Source: Hsuehochloa calcarea (lineage: Eukaryota; Streptophyta; Magnoliopsida; Poales; Poaceae). From it: a stretch of 64,000 nucleotides of DNA. The stretch is taken from the NCBI GenBank assembly GCA_036346395.1, contig CM070598.1, positions 8,291,517 through 8,355,516 on the forward strand, read 5' to 3'. Made by a program: the position numbers and the translations under genes. Shown here piece by piece: positions 54,808 through 64,000 of this stretch. Position 1 is the stretch's first letter. Every line of letters begins with the position of its first letter. Below the pieces are notes generated by a model, which worked only from the letters and a program-made list of their open reading frames with translations, had not been told where the DNA came from and ran no database searches.

Positions 54808-57191
54808 TGTCGGGATCCCGAGCCGTTGGACCTGAGCTCTCTATGTATTCTGTAATAGTCACATGATCAGTAGTTAGTCCACACAGTTTGCAACATCAAT
54901 GAAATCATATCCATATAACAAGGTAGCTAAGAAGCAGATAAATTAATATTACTTAGTAGCAAAAAGACCTTATGATTAAGTCTTACATAGGTTGCCCCAC
55001 AGGGCTTAACAACAAAAGATGAACTTGTAGCGGAAACCAAAATGTCTCGAGATAACCATTCGACATACCCACAGGTAATCGAGTGGAGAACGCAGCCTAG
55101 TTCGCATAGTCTTCAAAATATTCCTCCTCGTAGAACTCAGATTCTCTGGTTCTTCTGTGACTGATCAACAAATGATGTATAGCTGTGAGTACATAAAGTA
55201 CTCAGCAAGTCGTAGTGAACTATATGCAAATAGTATTCATGCAAGACTTCAACAAGGATAGCTTTATGATTATTTTGCAGAAAGCAGTATTGATAGTAAA
55301 TACAGTAAATAGATTGAAGAACACAATTTGAAAGATTAAATACATAAGTAAACAAGTTTTTTTTTCAAACAACTAGTGAAGTTCACTTCCCAGCCATCAA
55401 CAAGATCCAACTACTCAAATCCATCCAACCCATTCCAGCATTTTTGATAAGATGTACCCCTCGTGTGAAATCACTAGTCATTGTCCATAACCGGAGACAC
55501 GGCTATTCGAATAGTTTTTAATACTCTGCAAAGGTCATAAAGCTTGACCTACAAGAGATAATCATCTTGATAAAACATATGTTTCCTTAGACATGTGCAT
55601 CAAGGAGAGACTATCACAAGACTTTTACAAAGTTTTGTTTTGACTCGGTGCTGCTCGCTAAGGTTTCAACACGCTGGCCCCCTCTTGCTCCATTATCAAC
55701 CAAAACATAATCGAATCAAAATATTACAAATTAGTTGGCTAGGTCCACCCCATAAATAGACTTGTGGTTGTACAGTGAGGCCCAGGTCAATTGGCGCACA
55801 AAGTTAAGTCCTTGGTGATTACTCAGGCGAGACTACTTTATCCGATGTGCCTCGCGCACCAAAAATGTGCCTCCCACATTGCCTCGCGCACCTCCTTTAC
55901 TGCACGATTACTCGCCCGAGTACAAATCATTTTGTTCACCCAAGCCAATGACAATCTCTACCATGGCACAAGATTTTATAACAGCGACATCGCACCACAA
56001 TTGACACAACTATGACCTTGCACCACAGCTGCACACCAGTGACATCGCACCAATTACATATATCATTAGGTCAAGTTTAATAATTTATGAACATGTGATC
56101 ATGAATTTCATCGCGACTAAGCATGGTTAAGCATAATATGATACCCATGTTTGTAATAAAATATGTCCAACTAAAATTAACCACACCTATGCTCTCCAAG
56201 GGTATATGTCAACATGTCATTCACAATTATTCAAGGGTCATACTGTCAAGTTGGTATTTAACTATACCCAGAAATAATTAATATAAAAATAGCAACGCAT
56301 GCTAATATAAAACAATATAATTTTATAAAAATAGGTACGACATGATCAAAGTGGCCAGGCGAGGGAGACGCCGACAAGTGGGCCCCGCAGTGGTAGAGAG
56401 AGAGAGGGAGCACGGAGTAGAGCGGCGCGCTGGGGAATGAGCCGGCGGATTGGGACGAAGCACGGGGAATAGGAATGGGCCATAGAGAATTCAGCCCAAA
56501 TAGTGAAATGAGATTTTAAAGATTTTTGATTTACGATAATCGAGAAAAAGGAAATAGATTTTAGAAAATAGTAAATAAAATCCAAAAATTCTAGAAAAAT
56601 ACACATATATTCCTTGAATTAAGTGGAACTTAATAAAATTATTTACAACTTAAAGTTGTCTTTTAATTTTGCTAATGATTTTTTTAATTTTTGAAAAAAT
56701 ATATTAAAAGACCCTTTTTAAAATCCAGAAAATCCAAGAAATTGATTAAAATTTTATTTATTTTAAACTTTAAATCTAATAAAAACCCAGGGAACTTAAA
56801 TAAAATTTTGAATTTAATTGAAGTTTATTTTAAGCATTTAAAATGTTTTCTTTTTCTAAAATTTTAAATTAAGCTTTGAATTAATCCAATAAAATTCAAA
56901 TGGTGCATTTTATTTTTAAGGCTTTTTAAAAGGCTCCATAAATTCATGAAAACCAAAAATAAATAAAATAAACTTTTAATGGAAATAAGAACAACTAGGT
57001 CTTGGGAAAAGAAAATCCAAGATAAGGCGAGAAAATCAAATAATAGAATTTTTATGTAGGTGAAGTTTGATTTACTCACATTAAATCATTTTTAATTTAT
57101 GAATTTTCAATTAAGCTTAAACAATATAGGAAAATCAAATGGTGATTTTTATTTTAAAATTTCAAAATTTTTCAAAAATTAAGATATTACA
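54808..57191 (-). mobile_element. minus-strand solo LTR, 2.4 kb, near-TSD TTGCT/TTGAT
   Basis: On the minus strand it runs TGTAATATC... to ...GGATCCCGACA. The flanks are ttgct (54803-54807) and ttgat (57192-57196), 4 of 5 matching. It is homologous to 5158-13252 over most of its length. No internal retrotransposon sequence remains. Confidence 0.7.
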
Positions 57192-57940
57192 TTGATTTAG
57201 CAATATAGTATTAAATCATACATACTTTGAAATTACAGAAGATAGGCCTCACTCGTGTGAACCAATTTCCAACACCGTTCACGCTGGATGGCTATAGTGC
57301 CGTGATAGTCTTTAACATGCACGACGCATGTCGCGATATGATGGTGGTAGCGTCCATCGAGAGGAGCTCACAGTGCTGGTAGCTGATCATACAGGCTTCT
57401 TTCCCTCTTCTTTTTTGTTGGTACTTTCTTGGAATAAATTGGATCAACACACACACTTGACGGCGACGCGATCGGCGCCTGTATGTGGCGCACGGTAGCT
57501 AGCTCCGAATAAATCCGACGTCTCTTTCACGGTGCTGTCGTAAATGGTTTGCGCATTCACGTCTGCTGCGGGTCAAGTCAATTTCATCGCGACCCGGCCG
57601 GGGAAGTCTTGCAGTAGTAGTTTGCTCTGCCATGACCGAAAATTGTCAAAACTCGTGAGATGTTGTAACCTCTTGCTCATGTCGGGAACACTCGTGCGCC
57701 GACGTTACCGTGACATATGGCCGTTTTACGAGTTCAATTTGCAGTGGTACAATTCAGTAACATTGTAACATTACCCATCAGACGTGCTAATAGGCTCGTA
57801 AAAAAACGATTTAAAGCACCATGGCAAACACTCAGAATGCGTGCTTTAGCGTTAGCCACTGTAACTAACATATCTACAGGATAGGACAATACGAAAAATG
57901 GACGTTTTTGACCGTATAACGCACGAAAATTCCCCATTTA
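57192..57940. other. intergenic, no gene recognised
   Basis: Mixed composition with small open frames. I see no domain or repeat. Confidence 0.4.
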
Positions 57941-58270
57941 CCTGCTGCCGTCCCCACGGCGGAGGCCACCGCCGTCGACGGACGGCAAGAGTCACTCGCC
58001 GCCGTGGGGGCGGCGAAGTGCCGCCTAACGCGTGGCGGCGCTGGCCGCGGCCGCCGGGACCCGGCGGGCGGCTGCCGCGTGGGCCACGACTGCTGCCGTC
58101 GGGGCGGCAAAGCAGTCGTGGTTCGCCACGCGCCGAGGCCGGGCGCGCCGGCCCGGCCTCAAGCCTTGTTGCCAACGCCGCCCCGACGGCAGCAGTTGGC
58201 AACCATCGCTAGCACGCAGCGGCGCCGCTGCGGCGTGGCGGCGCGCTACCAGCGCTGGCGGCGTGGCTGC
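57941..58270. repeat. GC-rich hairpin cluster at the left of MULE E
   Basis: Successive perfect inverted repeats occur here. CCACGACTGCT has arms at 58084-58094 and 58111-58121. GAGGCCGGGC has arms at 58135-58144 and 58151-58160. GTTGCCAAC has arms at 58168-58176 and 58195-58203. GCAGCGGCGCCGCTGC is a perfect palindrome at 58216-58231. More GCCGCC/GGCGGC pairs lie at 57945-58080. It is probably the subterminal region of the MULE whose transposase begins near 59460. Open frames here are compositional. Confidence 0.65.
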
Positions 58271-59459
58271 CGCGAAGCAACAAACCGAGTTCTTGTCGCG
58301 TACAGATAAGCGAGGCAACTGCGCGCCTTCCTCCGGCGTGAGCGAAGAAGATTAGCGGTAGCGAACGAGCGAGAGAAGCAAAGCAGTCCCAAAAGAGGAG
58401 GGAGAAGCAGGCGGTACAAAGGTATGTGGCATTACATGCAGCTATAGTTGTAGTAAATTTTAGCAATGTGATTATGATGTAGTAAGATTAATGATAGCAA
58501 CCGAGTAGTTATAATTCTGGTGGGTGCAAAATTGGAAAACGGTGTGATTAGCAAGTAATTAGAATACTCGATAGTTAGCATTACGATTAGGCGTAATTAG
58601 TTGACTTAGGAGACTTTTTGTTGTTAGTGTTGTCAATTTTTATTAAGGCGATTTATAAGACCGAGTATTTCTTGAGTAGAATTACGCGATTTTCACCGAG
58701 TAGAATATTAGTTGACTTAGCATTATGATTTATATTAGTTGAATATTAGTGTTGTTAGGCGTAATGATTTATATTAGTCGAGTAATTCTTGAGTAAAAAT
58801 TTTCTTACGCTCGATTCTACTCAAAGAAACTTCTAATTAGTAAAACGGTGTGATTTTTTTATCGGTAATAAAATGTCGTGATCATCACGGACCTCATCAT
58901 AAAATATTAAAATATTTAGAGGTCATTTGTGAAGTAGAAGTACAATTGAAATAGAGTCGCCGACGGTTCGGACCACCTGAGGCGCTATCTATGTACTCTT
59001 AACGGGGTATATTGACCTTGGTCCATGCACTACGTGAAGAAGCAGGGCCGACTTGCTAGTAAGTTTTATTTCAAAAATAGATGGCAAAATATTCTATGTA
59101 GTAGACCCCGCATGTCATTGCTATAGGCTAGGTCTAACTCGGGTATGGAAACTTAAAAATGCTTTGGGAAATCAAGTGATTTTTTTACTTTAACTTAGAA
59201 TTTGTTTGACACTTTGTAGTACCCAGAAAATTGTGAATTTTTATTTACAAAGAGAAATAAAATTTACTTCAACCTTTCATGGATAGAAAAATCATATGAA
59301 CTCCATTTGGAATTAATAAATTTACGTTGATCTCAATATTTTATTCCAATTGCTCATGTAAACCACGAAATATTTGAATCCGGTAGTATTGTGCAATTTT
59401 TTGTGAAATATTTGAACACAAATTCGATTGAACTCGCAACCATGTAATTTTTGTTTTCA
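58271..59459. other. probable leader and intron of MULE E transposase
   Basis: A GA-rich stretch (58345-58425) ends in 'aaagGTATGTGG', a good splice donor. It is followed by AT-rich DNA with 'ttagtt(g)a' repeats (58540-58790). A short non-repetitive block lies at 58960-59070. No protein domain was seen. Confidence 0.4.
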
Positions 59460-62116
59460 GATACTACGTAGTGTCGGAAGTTGCTCTTGTGTTAGGTACT
59501 TCATGGCGGAGATACAAGATCATTCGTGTTCCACGGGACGGTCTAGTGCGTGACGGACCATACGTGCGGACACATCAAATTGCGATCGCGACCGTGATCC
59601 GGCGCCGTCTCACGAAGGACATGGGCCTCTTGGAGCTAAGGCGGTGCGTGCGTTCGCGTTCGATCGCGCCCATGGAAGGAAGAAGGCGTGCATCGGCGGT
59701 GTATCCTCGATTGCGGCCCGTGCGGCGAGACCATTTGGCAACTTATGAAGGTCACATGTGACGCTTCATGGGCCAATTATATGGGGTTGTTTGCAACCCC
59801 GCTGCCCTGCGATATATCTTGGCCGATGGTCTACGTTCGATTCGTGGAGAGGACGGGACATCCGGCGTGGGTGGTTTTGGGGAAGCTGTTGGTGGGAGGA
59901 GCTGCGTTGGTCTCCGATGTTGGAGGAGACGCTGCAAAGACGTGGGAGATGGAGACACGAGGAGGCGTGCCGTCAATTTCGAGCCCAATGAAGGTGCGGA
60001 GAGATGGTGCGCGGCCGTATTGATTATCACGAGTACCGGGCCGCACTGTGGGCGAGGTGGAAAGCATGGAGGACGTGGAAACAACTAGTTGGAAGGCGAC
60101 GAAGAAGGAGAAGTCGGTCTTTGGAGGAGATGCGGTTGGTGGGCTTGTGACCCGCGACATTGCTTACGCCCTCACGATTGACGACGCGTAACGACGGCGC
60201 CGGTTCTCGCCACATCGGAGGGTGCTTGAGTGGGGTTCAATGATGACACCTCGCTCCTAGGGCGCGCTTCCACGACAAGAGCGCCGCCGAGATGCTATTG
60301 CTAAATCGCCGTTAACATCGGTCGGATGTATCGGTGCGAGATCCAACTCGACGTACGCACATCGTCGGTGTGTTGATGAATCCTGGCGGCAAGGTCCGTC
60401 GCGCACGTTCATGGTCAGCCGCACGGGTTTTGGATAACGGTCTTGAAGGATCACACATGCGAGTTAGCTCGGCCGCTTGCACCGCAACATGACCTCCTCT
60501 TATGTTGCCCGGCTGATAAGCCACCTAAATCACGCAGATGTGTCCATTTCCCCAAACATCCTCATGGCGAGGTTGCCAATATTGTGGGGTTCCGGTGAGC
60601 TACAAGGCGGCATGGCGGGCCAAACGCAAGGTCGTGGAGCGAATGTTCGCACATTCGAAGAGGCCTACAACCTAGTACCAAGATTGCTGCATCAAATCGC
60701 GGAATGTAATCCGGGACATACATAAACAAGCTAGGCGGGTGCATCCGGAAGGGCCCAATTGCCTTATTCTTGATAGGGTCTTACGGGCCTTCCGTCAGCG
60801 ATCGAAGCTTTCAAGCATTGTCGTCCGTCTTCGACGATGGATGACACTTTCCTATGTGGGAAGTACAAAGGTACCATCCTCACCGCCGTTGCGGCCGATG
60901 ACGAACGACCGGCTAGTCCCGTGGCCTTCGCGAATTGTTGAGAGCGAGAACACGGATAGGTGGTTGTGGTTCTGTGTAATGTGAAAAGGCGGTAGTACAA
61001 GATCGACTGTGTGTGTGTCATCTCGGACCGCAATGTCGGCTTGATGTCGCGTTGAGCACGATCCAAAGCGGACGCAGCCGCCGTTCGGTGGAGCGATGTA
61101 AGGAGCCGTTGGTGCATGAGGCATCTCGCGCCAACTTCCACACAAGGTTTGAACAAGGACCTCATGAAAATGTTCAAGAAGCTCGCATGCGAGAACCAAA
61201 GGAGAAAGTTCGAGCGGTGTGGAGGCATTTCGATGAGGATACCGCGAAGCATGTAAGGGACTTCGGCGAATGCCGAGGCGGGGCATCTACCGGAGGGTCC
61301 GCGAGTTGGGGAGTTCACGGTGGGTTAACTTCGCACGCGCCGACACGGAGAAATGGTCCTCGCCGCACGACACGGATGGTGCGAGTGCGGATCATGGCGA
61401 CCAACATGTCGGAGGTGTACAGCGGTGTCTCAAGGGTGTCGCGTTCCTGCCGATCACGGCGATCGTGGAGAGACACGGAACCGTACCATCGGATACGCCG
61501 TTATGAGCCATGATGGCCAAGAAGCATCACGGAGGATGGTAAACAATTCTCGGAGGTAATGCATGCCTACATGGAGAAAAAGATCGCCAAGGCGCGATCG
61601 CGCGTGACTCGCACCATGGATGGCGTCGGCGAAGTTCGAGATCGGCTAAGGGAGAAATGCGTTATGGGCCATGCTAGAGGGGATCGTGGCGGTCCGCACG
61701 ATCGGTGAAGAAGCGTCGTGCACCGCAACAAACCGCGCCTTACGCACAAACCATGCTCCCATGTGTACGCGGCGCGGCGCGGCGTGGCGGCAATATTCGA
61801 GCCTTACATCTCCGAGTACTACGATATCCACCACCTCTTTGCCACTGGGGTGCGAGTTTCATTAAATGACGGGCCGGACACACACTACGAGACCTCGGCG
61901 GGCGGTGAAGTGGGTGCCGAGCGAGCAATCAAACACCCACCCGTGGAAGAGCGCCGATCCACGACGGATCCGGAGCGACATGGACGACACCGGCGTGGGC
62001 AGCGGGTTCGCCCGGCCCGTAGATCGTGCAAGACAAGAGGGCACTCCATCGCCGTCCAAGCAGACCGGCGCCAGCGAGGCAACCGTAACGAGCAAGATAT
62101 AATTACTAAGTCGTGA
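59460..62116 (+). pseudogene. mudrA-type MULE transposase of element E, heavily frameshifted
   Basis: Transposase blocks appear in order but in different frames. They are: an N-terminal part (59471-59760); 'ITVLKDHTCELARPLHRNMTSSYVARLISH' (about 60440-60530); 'VAFAIVESENTDRWLWFL' (about 60915-60975); 'VCVISDRNVGLM' (about 61010-61045), which keeps the catalytic Asp; 'KMFKKLACENQRRKFE' (about 61170-61220); 'ITAIVE' (about 61455); and a SWIM-like 'NKPRLTHKPCSHVYAA' (61726-61773), preceded by a one-base shift that breaks its first cysteines. The end reads 'SRIRSDMDDTGVGSGFAR' (about 61960-62015). At least eight frame changes make it a pseudogene. A PMD gene follows in the same direction. Confidence 0.75.
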
Positions 62117-62598
62117 TGTCGCTTGCTTATTGTAATTCCTTCGATGGGGCGGAATGTTATGTCGCAGCTGCAATTGTAGTATTCTTTGTTAATATGTGTC
62201 TTTATTTACTGACGGAATGTTAAGTCATCTTGGTCTTTTGTTAACTCGTTATGCTCATGTGTGGTTGTTTTCTTTTACGTCCTATGTTTTGCCTTGTTTT
62301 ATTATGGCACACGACATGTTTTAAATACGTACTAACATATTTTATGGTATCTGCAGGAGATGGCGCGAGCTCCGATTGACGAGCAGCGTCGAGCCGCCGA
62401 CCCACGCGGGATGGGGGCACTGTTGCCGGGCGTGGTCCGCACGGCGGACCTCCGAGCTCGGGTCTGGCGCCCAGGAGAGGTGGCCCTTGACGAAAGCAGA
62501 CGTCCTGCGGCCGCGGACACCGGCCGCCCCCCGCCCGCATGTTGGACATCCCTGCAGCGTTGCGGTTTGACGCGGCACTACTCTCTACGCTTGTAGGA

Positions 62599-64000
62599 CG
62601 GTGGAGCAGGAGACTCATACATTCCACTTAGGTGGGGAGATGACCATTACTCTCGAGGATGTAGCAATGCTTACAGTCCGCCGGTGCATGGCCTTCAAAG
62701 AGTGCCACCTCCGAGGCGAGGGCGGAAGGTGCGTTTGGCCGATGATTCGGCCTCCGATTCTCGCAAACGTGTCCGGTATCCCACATTCCCCGCCACGGAG
62801 TTCATGATACGCCCGTGGATGCGACATCGGAGGTCGGGACACACCTCGTCGCGTACCTTACATTCTCGCTCGGATGGATCTTGTTCCCTACGACACGTGA
62901 GGAGGCTGCGTGTACCCACCTATATCCATCCTGCAGAGTCCTCGCGACGCCGCTGGCGACGAGGTTCCGCAAGATAGCTTGGTTCGGGCGGTGCTCGCGC
63001 CACTTACCGAGGGTTATGCGATGCCACTCGGCGCGAAGACGGGCGTGGAGCCGCCCCTCGCGTTTGCTACACCACGAATACCGTGGTCATGGGAGCACTT
63101 TCCGCTTGGTCGCCCTTATTTCGCAACCACGGTGCACCGTGCATTCGCTGACCGCCCAAAGATTACGGCAATGCTCGGCGACGACCCCACGACGGGCCTA
63201 CAATGGGAACACGTTGGACACGTGGTACCCTAGGGTGGGCGAGGAGAGACCGAGGCGTGCGACGCAGAGTTCCATAACCTCTTCGAGACTCGCACGACCG
63301 AGATCATCCGCGGCCATGGATGTGGCGGTTCCTTGCGAACCACGGCCCCTACGGATTATCGACGCAGATGCACTCGGGACGATCCACTTTGATGACGACC
63401 GCCACCGGTCTTTCGCACATGGTCGAGCCGCATAATCCACAACGGGTCATGAGAGCAGTTCGGCTGTACAAGAGTGCCACCGCCGGCGGGACGACATATC
63501 GCGGCGAAGGCCCACCGGTATGTCCTTTTTGATATAATTTTATCCGTATACGCTTTACATGTTTCGACATTAAGATTCACTTGCAGGCAAACGAGGAAAG
63601 GGCGCAAGAGCGACGACTGGAGGCAGACACAGCTGCCGTGGACGGAGCTGTGGAGCGAGAGGGTGGCGACGGACGTGCTGCACGAGGCACGCGTCTACTC
63701 CATCCGACGCACGCGCAGTGCTTGCGGTGGTACATTCCACGCGCAGTGCGCCTTATCGGGCCGGTACGAGCGCAGCGATGGTCGGCATGCGAGGAGGACA
63801 TCGACTAGCCGCCCGGACCCACACCGGCGGCACGCACGACGAGGCGGTAACCCATTCTTCAAGCAATTTCCTTCAGCAAAGACGCTCGCACTAACTCCGT
63901 GTTTTCTTGCAAGATTACCGCATTGATCGTGATACGCCATGAGAGGGTGAAATTCTACTGCGTGGGAACAAAGCAACACCTTCGATCGCCTCCTAGCCGT
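62599..64000 (+). pseudogene. PMD gene, relic E, truncated by the window end
   Basis: 'VEQETHTFHLGGEMTITLEDVAML' (62599-62670) is the PMD signature, followed in shifted frames by 'VGTHLVAYLTFSLGWILFPTT' (62835-62895), 'PWSWEHFPLGRPY' (about 63080-63120), 'FLANHGPYGL' (63325-63355) and 'FAHMVEPHNPQRVMRAVRLYKS' (63410-63475). An intron is likely near 63520-63585 ('ggtatgtcctttt' to 'cacttgcag'), with exon continuation 'ANEERAQERR' after it. It lies about 0.5 kb downstream of the transposase relic. The start is not clear: 62360-62600 is open and may hold the N-terminus. Multiple frameshifts make it a pseudogene. The 3' end lies outside the window. Confidence 0.65.

Noticed and set aside
57852..58466. 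Ala/Arg-rich open frames on both strands
   Set aside because: They lie over the GC-rich hairpin cluster, and six-frame openness there is compositional.

Overview
This is plant nuclear DNA, most likely rice or a close Oryza relative. The one convincing host gene is a GC-rich, intronless, two-finger C2H2 repressor of the grass ZAT/RZF71 type. Everything around it is a dense nest of grass transposable elements: LTR retrotransposons with TGTAACATCC-type and TGTGGATATC-type ends, Mutator-like elements (MULEs), MITEs and a MITE-like insert between (TA)n tracts. No tRNA or rRNA gene, organellar DNA or bacterial feature was seen.

Layout. From 0.7 to 14.8 kb there are at least three layers of LTR insertion. 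A plus-strand LTR of about 4 kb (734 to ~14790) is split by a 1.96 kb solo LTR (2536-4493, TSD TTAAG) and by a minus-strand LTR (5158-13252). That minus-strand LTR is itself split by a complete 5.0 kb Copia-like, gag-only element (7365-12361, TSD CGGTC). The zinc-finger gene (17008-17781) sits in a short single-copy island at about 14.8-18.3 kb.

From 18.9 to 36.6 kb come three plus-strand plant-mobile-domain (PMD) gene relics. The first is interrupted by an LTR-derived insert. The second lies in an element that also carries a GRF-like zinc-finger gene and a 120-bp minisatellite. The third lies in a 2.4 kb MULE with long inverted ends. Between the first and second are MITEs, and a small inverted-repeat element that seems to have captured a GC-rich gene fragment resembling a transit-peptide exon.

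From 40.3 to 54.1 kb lies a large MULE with matching inverted ends. On its minus strand it carries a PMD gene, a mudrA-type transposase pseudogene and a GRF-like/coiled-coil gene. A 4.16 kb solo LTR (44558-48716, TSD CGTGC) has inserted into the transposase gene. A further minus-strand solo LTR occupies 54808-57191. From about 57.9 kb to the window end is another plus-strand MULE, with a frameshifted transposase gene followed by a fifth PMD copy that runs off the window.

How the parts fit together. The recurring theme is a transposon cassette made of a MULE transposase, a PMD protein and a small GRF-type zinc-finger protein. It appears in five differently decayed elements within 45 kb, several of them flanked by clusters of short palindromic repeats. 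Most copies are pseudogenes, so the window records repeated waves of PMD-bearing MULE insertion, later overwritten by LTR elements. Coordinates of TE ends without a TSD are approximate.
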